Below are positions 33,993-42,348 of a stretch of DNA of 64,000 nt, piece by piece. Source of the stretch: Bog-159 sp035308525 (GTDB lineage: Bacteria > Acidobacteriota > Terriglobia > Bryobacterales > Bryobacteraceae). Location: NCBI GenBank assembly GCA_035308525.1, contig DATGGM010000030.1:55746-119745 (forward strand), given 5' to 3'. How positions within the stretch are numbered: position 1 is the stretch's first letter; every line of letters starts with the position of its first letter. The notes under the pieces are model-generated. The model did no database searches. It was not told the DNA's origin and saw nothing but the letters and a program-made list of their open reading frames with translations. The position numbers and the translations under genes are program-made.

Positions 33993-36356
33993 CTACTTTT
34001 TGGCAAGCACCTTCAGGGCGATGGGCTCGGAAGCATATTCGCTCTGCTGGTCGGCTCGCGTTTCGATGTTACCAGATAGCACGATGGGCTGGTCGGCAGC
34101 GGCGGCATTCGGCAAGGCCTGCAAGGTGAAAGTGACCTGGTTCTCGGTCTCGTGAATCAGGACGCCGTTCAGGCCGACATCGGTGACCAGCACGCCGGGC
34201 GGCAGGTTGTAGACTTCCACGGGCACGCGCCCGCCGAAGTTGTTGTGGCGCTCGATGGCCACTTCTACCTTTGCGGTCTTGCCCGGTTCGAGCACCACCT
34301 CGCGGGTTTTGGCCTGCATGGTGATATCGGGCCTGGGCATCAGGGCGACGAACTTCAGCTTGTCTTCGGGGTTGGCCCAGTGGGCGATCTGCCGCGCACC
34401 TTCACGGGCCTGGCCGCGGACTTTTAGAGGCGCGGCGGTTTCGAGCCGAGCATTGTCGGCGGCGTTCAGCAGCAGGGTGGTGCTCACCTGGCCGGGCTCG
34501 ATCACGCCCCGGGCAGCCGAGAGGCCGGCGGGCAGATCTTCCATGGCGACATCAATGGGCCCATCGAAATCGTCGAGGCGGAGGGCCGTGACGGTGACCG
34601 GAATGCGGCCGCCTACGGGGACATTGGGATTACGCGGCTCAACGCTCAGCCGGAAATCGGGCGCTGCCGGGCGGACGGCCAGGCGGTAGAAGTAATCCTC
34701 GCCGTGCAGACCGCGCACATCGCGCAGGCGAACGATGTATTCGCCATCCGCCGGGGCGGTGAAGCGCAACCGGGAATCCTTGCCGTAGCCGGGGCCGCCA
34801 TCATCGTTGCGATAGGTCAGATGGACCACGGGCATGCCATTGCTGACGAAGGCAGCGCCGGCCGGATGGATGCGGACTTTATAGACCGGCGTGTCGATGG
34901 CGTGGGCTTCCGGGGTGGTGTCGAGAAGGCCGAGGCGCTCGCCTTCGAACGATTCGAAGCGGATATCGTCGTCGGGTCCGCGGGGCATGGCGCGCACTTT
35001 AATGAGCTCGCTGCCGACCATGAGGGTGTCGCCTACCGCCATGCCGGTCCAGGAGACGATGCGGATGCCGTCGGACGAAGAGCTGGGATCGTTGAGGGTC
35101 ACGGCAGTGGCGAGCTCGCAGCGGATGGTGGCGCGCTCGACCGGATTGCCGTTGGAGTCGAGGACTTCGAGCATCGAATCGAGCGGCGAGCCGAGCCGGT
35201 TGGCATTGACTTCCAGCACCAGCTTCTCGCCCTTACGGGCTTTGAAGCGAAAGTCATTTTTGTCCGTCAAGAGCCTGCCGTTGATGATGACAGGCGCCTG
35301 GATGGAGTGCGCGGCGGAAGCTTCGACTTCCGGCTCGGCATCGAGGGCCAGTTTCACCTTGTTAAACGATTTGCCCGCGCCGATTTTGGGGCGCAGCATG
35401 ATGGACGATTCGTCTTCAGGCGAAGGCTCGCCCGTTAGCGAGACGTGGCCCGCGCCCAGGTTATATCCGGTGAGCGCGATCTGCGTGGTCTGGCCGTTGC
35501 GGACACCGGGCGGATAGGCGGACAGCACCAGGGGGAATTTGCCGACCTTGATGCGATAGAAATGGCGCGCGTTGCCGTCTTCGGCATAGTCGGAGATCTT
35601 GACGTAGTAGGGTCCGGCCTTTTCGAAGCGGTGCGCGAAGTATTGCGCCGAGCGGCCGCCTTCCAGGCCATACTGCTTGACAAGATTCTGCCCGGCGTCG
35701 TAAATACTCACGACGGGTTGCAATGTGGAGCCGAGCATGGCGGCGCCGTTCTCAAAGACCAATTGCTCGCCGGCATGCACAGTGATCTTGTAGTAGTCGA
35801 TGTCCCCGGGCTTGGAGATGGCGCCCACCAGGATGGCGGGGGTATAGACCTCGACGGCATCCTCGGGGGTGTCGTTCGGCTCGCGGTCAGCGCTCTCGCC
35901 GTAGTAAGGCTCGATCAGAAAGCGCGCGGCGGGGCTAGTGCCCAGGGGAGTCTGGAGGCGGAAATCGACGGGGCCGATATCGGCGCCGGCGCTGATATTC
36001 AGTTCGAGGGTGACTTCGTTGCGCGGCGGCAGGGGGCCCAGGTCGACGGTGGAGATTCCGCCATTCGAACCCAGGCGGACATCGGACAGATCGGGCAGTT
36101 CCTTGATGCGCAGGATGCGCGCGGTGACGCCGGGCTCGCTGAAGAAGACGGCATTGGCGCGGGCGAGGTTCAAGCCTTCGACGGTCAGCTCGGTGGTCGC
36201 GCCGCGAGGGACGCCGCGAGGAGAGACGGAGTTGATGGTGGGCGGCGTGGTGCGGTTGCCGGTGGGCCAGTCGGTGGTGCTGCTGGCGGCGAAGGCGGCG
36301 GCAGCCAAGGTGAGGGCGACGAACGGCAGCCCCACGGTCTTAGTCAGGCTCTGCAT
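33993..36356 (-). CDS. Large exported protein with IPT/PPC-type beta domains
   Basis: ATG 36356 is preferred over 36368 because GAGGTG lies just before it; this gives 787 aa. After a signal peptide (GLPFVALTLAAAAFAA) there is an IPT/TIG-like domain (INSVSPRGVPRGATTELTVE), then a pre-peptidase C-terminal (PPC) domain (EPYYGESADREPNDTPEDA, DIDYYKITVHAGEQLVFE), a second IPT-like region (GVRNGQTTQIALTGYNLG), another PPC-like region (DKNDFRFKARKGEKLVLEV) and immunoglobulin-like C-terminal modules. This architecture is typical of planctomycete and acidobacterial proteins encoded next to cytochrome c/WD40 proteins, as here. It has no enzyme motif and probably binds or displays ligands outside the cell. 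Confidence 0.75.
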   Translation of the reverse strand: MQSLTKTVGLPFVALTLAAAAFAASSTTDWPTGNRTTPPTINSVSPRGVPRGATTELTVEGLNLARANAVFFSEPGVTARILRIKELPDLSDVRLGSNGGISTVDLGPLPPRNEVTLELNISAGADIGPVDFRLQTPLGTSPAARFLIEPYYGESADREPNDTPEDAVEVYTPAILVGAISKPGDIDYYKITVHAGEQLVFENGAAMLGSTLQPVVSIYDAGQNLVKQYGLEGGRSAQYFAHRFEKAGPYYVKISDYAEDGNARHFYRIKVGKFPLVLSAYPPGVRNGQTTQIALTGYNLGAGHVSLTGEPSPEDESSIMLRPKIGAGKSFNKVKLALDAEPEVEASAAHSIQAPVIINGRLLTDKNDFRFKARKGEKLVLEVNANRLGSPLDSMLEVLDSNGNPVERATIRCELATAVTLNDPSSSSDGIRIVSWTGMAVGDTLMVGSELIKVRAMPRGPDDDIRFESFEGERLGLLDTTPEAHAIDTPVYKVRIHPAGAAFVSNGMPVVHLTYRNDDGGPGYGKDSRLRFTAPADGEYIVRLRDVRGLHGEDYFYRLAVRPAAPDFRLSVEPRNPNVPVGGRIPVTVTALRLDDFDGPIDVAMEDLPAGLSAARGVIEPGQVSTTLLLNAADNARLETAAPLKVRGQAREGARQIAHWANPEDKLKFVALMPRPDITMQAKTREVVLEPGKTAKVEVAIERHNNFGGRVPVEVYNLPPGVLVTDVGLNGVLIHETENQVTFTLQALPNAAAADQPIVLSGNIETRADQQSEYASEPIALKVLAKK

Positions 36357-37692
36357 GATACACCTCATAGGAGCCGTCGAAGCGGCCCACGGCTAACGTT
36401 TTTCCATCGGGGGAAAATGCCAGCGCGAGCGCCCAATCGGGCTGGGGCCACGCTTTGACTACGGACAGATCGTCCGCGCGGAAGATCTTCAATTGCTTGT
36501 CGGCGGAGGACGAGGCGAGGTACTTGCCATCGGGCGACCAGGCCAGTTGCAGAATGGCGTCTTCGTGGGCTATCAGCGAATTGAGCAGCGTGCCGCCCTT
36601 CTCACCTAACGACCAGACGCGAATGGTGCGGTCGAGGCCGGCGGCGGCCACGCGCTTGCCGGCGGGGTCGAGCGCCAGGGTGTTCAGACCATCGGTTGCG
36701 TCGCTCAAAGTGTAGAGGCGCTCGCCCGAGGCCACATCCCAGATTTTGACACCGCGGTCGGCAGAGGCGGAGACCAGGCGCCGGCCATCCGGCGTGAAGG
36801 CCAGCGCGTACACGGCGTCGATGTGATCCTTGAGGGTGCGGATGGGGCTGCCGGTGGCCACGTCCCAGAGCTTGATCAGCTTGTCGTAGCCGGCGGTGGC
36901 TATGGATTTGCCGCCGGGCGCGAAGGCCACGGCGTAGATGCAGTCGGCGTGACCGGTGATGGAGCGCAGTGCGGCGCGCGTTTCGACGTCCCAGATTTTA
37001 ACCTCGCCACCGCGGCCAGGCAGACCTCCGGCGGCCGCCAGGAGTTTGCCATCGGGCGAGAACGCCACGGAGCGTACGTCTTCGGCCTCGCCGGGAAGGG
37101 TAGCGGCGACCTTTCCGGACTCGGGTTCCACCAGGCGGACCTCTTTATAGGAGCCGAGCGCCAGCAGCCTGCCGCCGGGGCGGTAGGCCAGCGCGCTGAT
37201 GAGCGGCTTGATCTGCGTGCGCGGTTTGATGTCGGGGATGGCGGGCGCGCGGGCCGCGGTCATTTCGCCGGGCGCGGGCGGCGGGGCGCCGGCGTCGATC
37301 CACCGGCGGATGGTTTCGATCTCGGCGTCGGCCAGCTTCTTGCCGTTGAGGGGCATGGCGGGCGTGACTTTGCCGGTGATGCGGAGATAGAGGAGACTCT
37401 CGGCGCTCTTGCCGGGGACGATGACGGGTCCGGTGTGGCCGCCTTTCCGGATGCCCTGGTAAGTATCGAGGTCGAGGGTGCCCATGGTGACGTTGCCGGC
37501 GTGGCAGCCGGCGCAGTTGGCGTCCAGGATGGGGGCTACGTCTTTGGCGAAGGAGGGAGCGTCGGCGGCGGGGAGGGGGGAGAGGAGGGCCGGGACGACC
37601 AGGGCTACAAACGTAAATTGCTGATAATAATACAGATAGCTACGGAGTAATTGGGTTCGTTTCGTTTTTTTCGTGGCCGTCAGTCGCGGGCA
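36340..37692 (-). CDS. Exported cytochrome c/WD40-repeat protein
   Basis: From GTG 37692 the product is 450 aa. The frame is open to 37770, but GTG 37692 is the only normal start close to the signal peptide (FTFVALVVPALLSPLPAA). A planctomycete-type cytochrome domain follows, with the haem motif CAGCH and the sequence MPLNGKKLADAEIETIRRWI. The rest is a WD40 propeller: seven or so blades such as VAFSPDGKLLAA, WDVETRAALRSI, WDVATGSPIRTL and LAWSPDGKYLASSSADKQL. It overlaps the PPC gene by 17 bp. A role as a periplasmic electron-carrying binding protein is likely, but unproven. Confidence 0.8.
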   Translation of the reverse strand, partial: CPRLTATKKTKRTQLLRSYLYYYQQFTFVALVVPALLSPLPAADAPSFAKDVAPILDANCAGCHAGNVTMGTLDLDTYQGIRKGGHTGPVIVPGKSAESLLYLRITGKVTPAMPLNGKKLADAEIETIRRWIDAGAPPPAPGEMTAARAPAIPDIKPRTQIKPLISALAYRPGGRLLALGSYKEVRLVEPESGKVAATLPGEAEDVRSVAFSPDGKLLAAAGGLPGRGGEVKIWDVETRAALRSITGHADCIYAVAFAPGGKSIATAGYDKLIKLWDVATGSPIRTLKDHIDAVYALAFTPDGRRLVSASADRGVKIWDVASGERLYTLSDATDGLNTLALDPAGKRVAAAGLDRTIRVWSLGEKGGTLLNSLIAHEDAILQLAWSPDGKYLASSSADKQLKIFRADDLSVVKAWPQPDWALALAFSPDGKTLAVGRFDGSYEVYHAEPD

Positions 37693-37755
37693 TTGCGCAA
37701 AGTTGTGCACGTGCTCTCTTGTGAAAATAGCACGAAAGCGCCCGCGCCTACTCTT

Positions 37756-37942
37756 GAGGAACACGCGCAAGACGCGCGCCGCTTGAACCTAAGGAGTTCC
37801 TCGCTTATATCGCGGCGCGGCAAAACGCGCCCCTTTGCGCTCTTGAGGAACACGCGCAAGACGGGGCGACCCGCGCCGCTTGAATCTACGGAGTTCCTCG
37901 CTTATATGGCGGCGCGGCAAAACGCGCCCCTTTGCACTTCTT
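37756..37942 (+). repeat. Long-palindrome repeat array, locus A (two copies)
   Basis: Two head-to-tail copies of a ~97-bp unit: 37756-37844 (shortened by about 8 bases in the left arm) and 37845-37942. Each begins GAGGAACACGCGCAAG and ends near CCCCTTTGCGCTCTT. Within a unit, arms pair as described for locus D. The array fills the space between the start of the cytochrome c/WD40 gene and the end of the orphan permease gene, ending 3 nt from the latter's stop. Confidence 0.9.
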
Positions 37943-37945
37943 ATT

Positions 37946-40453
37946 CTACTCCCAACGGAGGGCGCGCATGGGGTCGACGCGGGTGGCGCGCTGGGCGGGG
38001 ACGTAGCCGGCCAGGAGGGCGACGAAGGCGATGCCGATGGTGGCGGCGGCGATGGTGAGCGCATCGTTGGGCTGGATTCCGTAGAGTTGTTCCTGGACGA
38101 TGCGGGTGAGGGCCCAGGCGGCGGGCAGTCCGATCAGGATACCGATGCCCGTGAGCATCACAACATCCTTCATCACCAGCGAGATGACGTCCTGGCGGGA
38201 AGCTCCCAGGGCGATGCGGACTCCGATTTCGCGGGTGCGCTGCGCCACGACATAAGCCATCACGCCGTAGAGGCCGATGGCGGCAAGCAGGGTGGCCAGG
38301 AGGCCGAAACCGGAGGACAAAGTGGCGACCAGGCGTTCGGTGATGAGGGATTCCTCCATCTGCGCTTCGAGGGTTTTCATCCGGGAGACGGGGAGGTTCG
38401 GATCGAGGCCGTGCACGACCTGGCGGATGCTGGAGAAGGCCTGTTGGGGACTGCGGGTGGTACGGACATAGGCGAACATCCCGAGCACGAACTCCATCTG
38501 GTGATACGGTTGGTAGACTTCCACGGGCACCTCGTCGCGCATGCTCTCATACTTGGTGTCGCGCACGACGCCGACGATCTCAATATCCAGCTTGGTGCCG
38601 GGATCGCCGCCCAGGCCGATGTGTTTGCCGATGGCCAGGCCGTCCTTGAAATACCGCCGCACGAACTTTTCGTTTACGATGCATACCTTGGGGGCGTCGC
38701 GGCCATCGGTCATACGGAAATCGCGGCCCAGCAGGATGGGAATGCGCATGGTCTTGAAGTAGTCGGGTGAGACGAATTGCATGTGCGGATCGGGCGCGTC
38801 GGTGGGTTTGTGCTGGAAGCCTTCAATGGCGATATTGCTGTCCCATTCATAACCCGAGAGGACCGGCATAATGGCCAGACCGGAGGACTCCACGCCGGGG
38901 ATGGCGTCGAGGTTATCGCGCAGGCGGCGATACAAATCGAGGCTGCGGTCCGGTTGGTAGCCGTTCATGGTCGGGTCGATGGAGAAGCCGACCAGGTTGC
39001 CGACGTGGAATCCAGGATCGAGATTCTTGAGATTGCCCAGGCTGCGAATAAACAGGCCGGCCCCGATGAGGAGCAGGAGGGACAGAGAAACCTGGGCGGC
39101 GACCAGGGTCTTGCGCAGGCCCACCGAAGTTCCACCGGCGATGGAGCCAACCTGGTCTTTGAGGGTACCGGCCAATTCGGGGCGGGTGGATTGGAAGGCC
39201 GGCGCGAGGCCGAAGATAACTCCGGTGAGAAGCGATACGCCGAGGGCGAAGGCCAGGATCCGCCAGTCCGGCGTAGTGGAGATGGTAAGAGGCGAGTCTC
39301 CGGCGGGAAGGAAATTCAGCAGGGCGCCATCCATCCAGATGGCCAGGACCAATCCGAGCGCACCACCAGCGAGGGAAAGGGAAAGGCTCTCCACTAACAG
39401 TTGGGAGACGATGCGCGAGCGGCGAGCGCCCAAGGCCAGCCGGACGGCAATTTCTTTCTGGCGTGAAGTGGCGCGGGCTATCTGGAGGTTGGCAACGTTG
39501 GCGCAGGCGATCAGGAGGACCAGGCCGACCAGGGCGGTCAGAACAAGCAGGGGACTGGCGAACTGGCGCCGCAAATCGGAGTCACCCTTGGAGGCTGGGA
39601 GGAGATCCATGGACATCTTGAGGAAGCCCTTTTTGACCTCGGGCGCGGCGTGCGCGAACTCCTTGTCCCGCACTTCCATTTCGAGCATCTGGTGGAAGAA
39701 CGGCTGGACGGCGGCTTTAGCCTGGGTCAGGGTTACTCCCGGCTTCATGCGTCCGAAAACGTTCACCCAGCGGCCGCGGCGGTTCGTCAGGTTGTAGAAC
39801 TTGCCCATGGTGGGGCTGACCTGGGCTTCCATGGTGATGGGTATGCGAATCTGCGTCGAAGCACCGGGATTAGTGCCATCAAAGCCGTTGCGGCTGACGC
39901 CGACGATGGTGATGGGAAAGCCGTTGACGAGAAGTTTCTTGCCGATCACTCCGGGGCTGCCGGCAAAGCGATTCATCCAATAGCGGTAGCTGATGACCGC
40001 GATGGGATGTCCTCCGGGGACGCGGTCGTCATCGGGGGTGAGGACGCGTCCGAGGGCGGGGCCGACACCCAGAACCGGAAAATAGGTCCCGGAGACGAGT
40101 TCACCGGACACGAGCTCGGTTTTCCCGCCGGAACTGATGCTGAACTGCATCTCGTCGCGGCAGAACATGCCGCTGAAGACGTCGTTGTGGTCGCGGAAGT
40201 CGGCGTACATGGGATAGGAGAGCTTGTAGCGGCCGGTGTTGCTGCCGTAATGCGGACCGCGGCTCCAGAAGAGAACGAGCTGCCGCGGGTCCTTGACGGG
40301 CAGGAGGCGAAGGAGGAGCTGGTCGACCAGGGTGAAGATGGCGGTATTCGCGCCGATGCCCAGGGCCAGGGAGAGGATGGCGACGGCCACGAAGATGGGG
40401 GATTTCCGGAAGGTACGAAGGGTGAAGCGGAGATCTTGCGCAAGATTGCCCAT
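37946..40453 (-). CDS. Orphan MacB/FtsX-type permease (ADOP family), copy 1
   Basis: ATG 40453 gives 835 aa (a TTG at 40471 is the alternative). It has two FtsX halves: an N-terminal helix (VAVAILSLALGIGANTAIF), an extracytoplasmic MacB_PCD domain, three helices (LLVLTALVGLVLLIACANVA ...), then a second helix/periplasmic/three-helix set ending with YVPAQRATRVDPMRALRWE. The motif ARATSRQKEIAVRLALGA and its C-terminal counterpart RTREIGVRIALGASRQ mark the coupling helices. This double-unit permease without its own ATPase is characteristic of Acidobacteriota. Function unknown; efflux or envelope transport is assumed. Confidence 0.9.
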   Translation of the reverse strand: MGNLAQDLRFTLRTFRKSPIFVAVAILSLALGIGANTAIFTLVDQLLLRLLPVKDPRQLVLFWSRGPHYGSNTGRYKLSYPMYADFRDHNDVFSGMFCRDEMQFSISSGGKTELVSGELVSGTYFPVLGVGPALGRVLTPDDDRVPGGHPIAVISYRYWMNRFAGSPGVIGKKLLVNGFPITIVGVSRNGFDGTNPGASTQIRIPITMEAQVSPTMGKFYNLTNRRGRWVNVFGRMKPGVTLTQAKAAVQPFFHQMLEMEVRDKEFAHAAPEVKKGFLKMSMDLLPASKGDSDLRRQFASPLLVLTALVGLVLLIACANVANLQIARATSRQKEIAVRLALGARRSRIVSQLLVESLSLSLAGGALGLVLAIWMDGALLNFLPAGDSPLTISTTPDWRILAFALGVSLLTGVIFGLAPAFQSTRPELAGTLKDQVGSIAGGTSVGLRKTLVAAQVSLSLLLLIGAGLFIRSLGNLKNLDPGFHVGNLVGFSIDPTMNGYQPDRSLDLYRRLRDNLDAIPGVESSGLAIMPVLSGYEWDSNIAIEGFQHKPTDAPDPHMQFVSPDYFKTMRIPILLGRDFRMTDGRDAPKVCIVNEKFVRRYFKDGLAIGKHIGLGGDPGTKLDIEIVGVVRDTKYESMRDEVPVEVYQPYHQMEFVLGMFAYVRTTRSPQQAFSSIRQVVHGLDPNLPVSRMKTLEAQMEESLITERLVATLSSGFGLLATLLAAIGLYGVMAYVVAQRTREIGVRIALGASRQDVISLVMKDVVMLTGIGILIGLPAAWALTRIVQEQLYGIQPNDALTIAAATIGIAFVALLAGYVPAQRATRVDPMRALRWE

Positions 40454-40527
40454 GCGGTTACTACCGTCCAAATAGAAAAACGTTACAGGAGGGGATTGGT
40501 TAGGCGAGGGGGATGAAGCGATGTAAA

Positions 40528-42348
40528 CTAGCGGATCTCTACAAGCCCCGCGGACGCCCAGATATGATCATTGACCATCTCGCGGATCACCTCGCGCACA
40601 CGATAGGACGCCGGGCGCGCGACTGAGAGCGAGATGGACGCCCGGATACCTTTCTTTTGCACCTCGGCGAGGCGGGCAGGTGTGAGCACGAAGTCCATCA
40701 CGGACTGCTTCCCGGCGACGAAATTGCCTTGCGCGTCCTGGAGCACTGTCAAAAAGGTCAACTCCTGGACGCGGCGGCCCCCCTTTTCGGGAAACCGCAG
40801 GCCGGCGGCAGGCACGGCGACCGTCACGTGGAGTGTAGCTTGCCGCCCATTCGGCGCGTCCTGGCGCAATTGCATAGTGGCCGGGAAGTCCTTGATTTCG
40901 GCGCCGGACATGGCGACACGGTCGAGGTGCTGCTGGGCCGTCTCGCGCTGGCCGGCGGCCGCGGCGGCGTAATAGCCCGGCCGCGATTCCACGCGGTATC
41001 CACGGTTCCCACGAATCCGCGTCTTCAACTGATGATATTTGCCATCGGGATTCCCGGGCGGCGAGAAGCCCAGTTCGTACGACACTTCGGGAGGCGCCAC
41101 TACAGCGCGAAGACTACCCGCCCAGTCGTTGGCGTCATGCAGGTATTGCCCGCCGGTGGACTTCGCAGCCGCGGCCATAAACCCGGCCAGCAGGAACAGT
41201 TTGCGGGCCTCGGTGCGGCTGGTCACCAGGCCCTCGGAATTCACGGCGCTAATCGTGATGCCGGCACGCAGGGCAGCGTCTGTAATGGCACTGGTGCGTT
41301 CCTCCATTCCGCCGGTCGGGAAGCCGGGAGAGAACAGCACCAAAATGCGCTGGGCCGGCGCCGCCGCGAGGTGCCGCACGAGGCGGTTCAGCACGTCGAG
41401 CGTGCCGGTGGATTGATACTCGTACTGCTGCCACACGCTCTGCGCCGCGCTCTCCACCACCCCTCGCTGATCGAAGATGCAACCCGCTTCCGGAGGCTCG
41501 ACACAATTACAGGCAACCGCCTCGCCTATAGCTGTTTCTTCTATCGCAGGATCCAGATGACGCGCGATGATATATGCCTCGGATGGCCCGAGTGTCGGGC
41601 ATATGGTGGTAGCGTGCACGCCTTTTGGCGGATGGGGCTGCAAGCGTGCAATGGCCGCCAGGAGCAGCTTGCGGTCGGTGGTGAAATCCGCCGACACGGC
41701 GCCCGAAGCGGTGAAGATTCCGACCTGGTCGACGGGCGGCAGAATGTTTGTGACCAGCCGTTCGGCTGCCCTGGCCGACATCCGGACACCCAGCACCGAG
41801 GCGTGCGCGTCATCAAAGAACAATGCGATGGATCGCGAAGTTAGAGGCGTCTGGGGCGGGGCAGCGGCAGGGGGTTTGGATACCGCGGAGGGCGCTGCGC
41901 CGCCGGCCGGCTGCGACTTTCGCTCCGAGAAAAACGTGATCTCGCGCGGCTGGTTGTTGTCCTGCACTTCGAAATCGGCGGCCTGCAAGCCGCCGGTGAG
42001 GCGGCCTTGGCGGTCGCGCACGGTGGCGACCAGCTCCACCAGGTTGGCGTTTGTCGAGATCACCAGGCTGGGGGGAAACCAGGCTCCGGCGCGGATGCGC
42101 ACATCCGGGGGGGCTTGCGCGCGCAGAAGCAACGACGCGCAGCAGATTGAGAGGAGCAGCCGCTTTGGATTTGGGGGAACACGCGCAAGACGGGGCGATC
42201 CGCGCCACTTGGATCTAAGGAGTTCCTCGCTTGATGGCGGCGCGGCAAAACGCGCCCCATTGCGCTTTGGAGGAGCGAGCCGAATCCAGACGATGATGCG
42301 TTCCTCCTTTACGTGGCCGGCGGAGTATACAGGCTGGTCATGCGCCAC
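40528..42348 (-). CDS. VWFA-related exported protein
   Basis: The frame is 606 aa from ATG 42348. Residues ~60-75 (RLLLSICCASLLLRAQA) form the signal peptide, followed by VWFA-related sequence typical of Acidobacteriota: FEVQDNNQPREITFF, the MIDAS-like RSIALFFDDAHASV, LVLFSPGFPTGGMEERTS and YLHDANDWAGSLRAV. The first ~58 residues are odd: residues ~27-58 are encoded by a long-palindrome repeat (42174-42269). No ATG, GTG or TTG lies in frame between 42348 and the signal peptide, while a strong ribosome binding site sits at 42302-42308 with only ATC codons after it. The true start is unresolved. The 5' part overlaps the arylsulfotransferase gene by 40 bp. Confidence 0.75.
   Translation of the reverse strand: MAHDQPVYSAGHVKEERIIVWIRLAPPKRNGARFAAPPSSEELLRSKWRGSPRLARVPPNPKRLLLSICCASLLLRAQAPPDVRIRAGAWFPPSLVISTNANLVELVATVRDRQGRLTGGLQAADFEVQDNNQPREITFFSERKSQPAGGAAPSAVSKPPAAAPPQTPLTSRSIALFFDDAHASVLGVRMSARAAERLVTNILPPVDQVGIFTASGAVSADFTTDRKLLLAAIARLQPHPPKGVHATTICPTLGPSEAYIIARHLDPAIEETAIGEAVACNCVEPPEAGCIFDQRGVVESAAQSVWQQYEYQSTGTLDVLNRLVRHLAAAPAQRILVLFSPGFPTGGMEERTSAITDAALRAGITISAVNSEGLVTSRTEARKLFLLAGFMAAAAKSTGGQYLHDANDWAGSLRAVVAPPEVSYELGFSPPGNPDGKYHQLKTRIRGNRGYRVESRPGYYAAAAAGQRETAQQHLDRVAMSGAEIKDFPATMQLRQDAPNGRQATLHVTVAVPAAGLRFPEKGGRRVQELTFLTVLQDAQGNFVAGKQSVMDFVLTPARLAEVQKKGIRASISLSVARPASYRVREVIREMVNDHIWASAGLVEIR
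42174..42269 (+). repeat. Long-palindrome repeat, locus B (single copy, inside a coding frame)
   Basis: One copy of the ~97-bp unit, GGGGAACACGCGCAAGACGG at the left and CGCGCCCCATTGCGC at the right, with a TATG-to-GATG change in the centre and some arm mismatches. On the minus strand it is read through by the VWFA frame. It is the only single-copy locus and the most diverged. Confidence 0.85.

Noticed and set aside
35445..36458. Long plus-strand frame opposite the PPC-domain gene
   Set aside because: Its glycine/aspartate-rich sequence has no domain pattern and mirrors the real minus-strand gene.
40657..41844. Long plus-strand open frame (395 codons) opposite the VWFA gene
   Set aside because: It is antisense to a gene with clear VWFA motifs, and has low-complexity composition expected from the complementary strand of GC-rich coding DNA.
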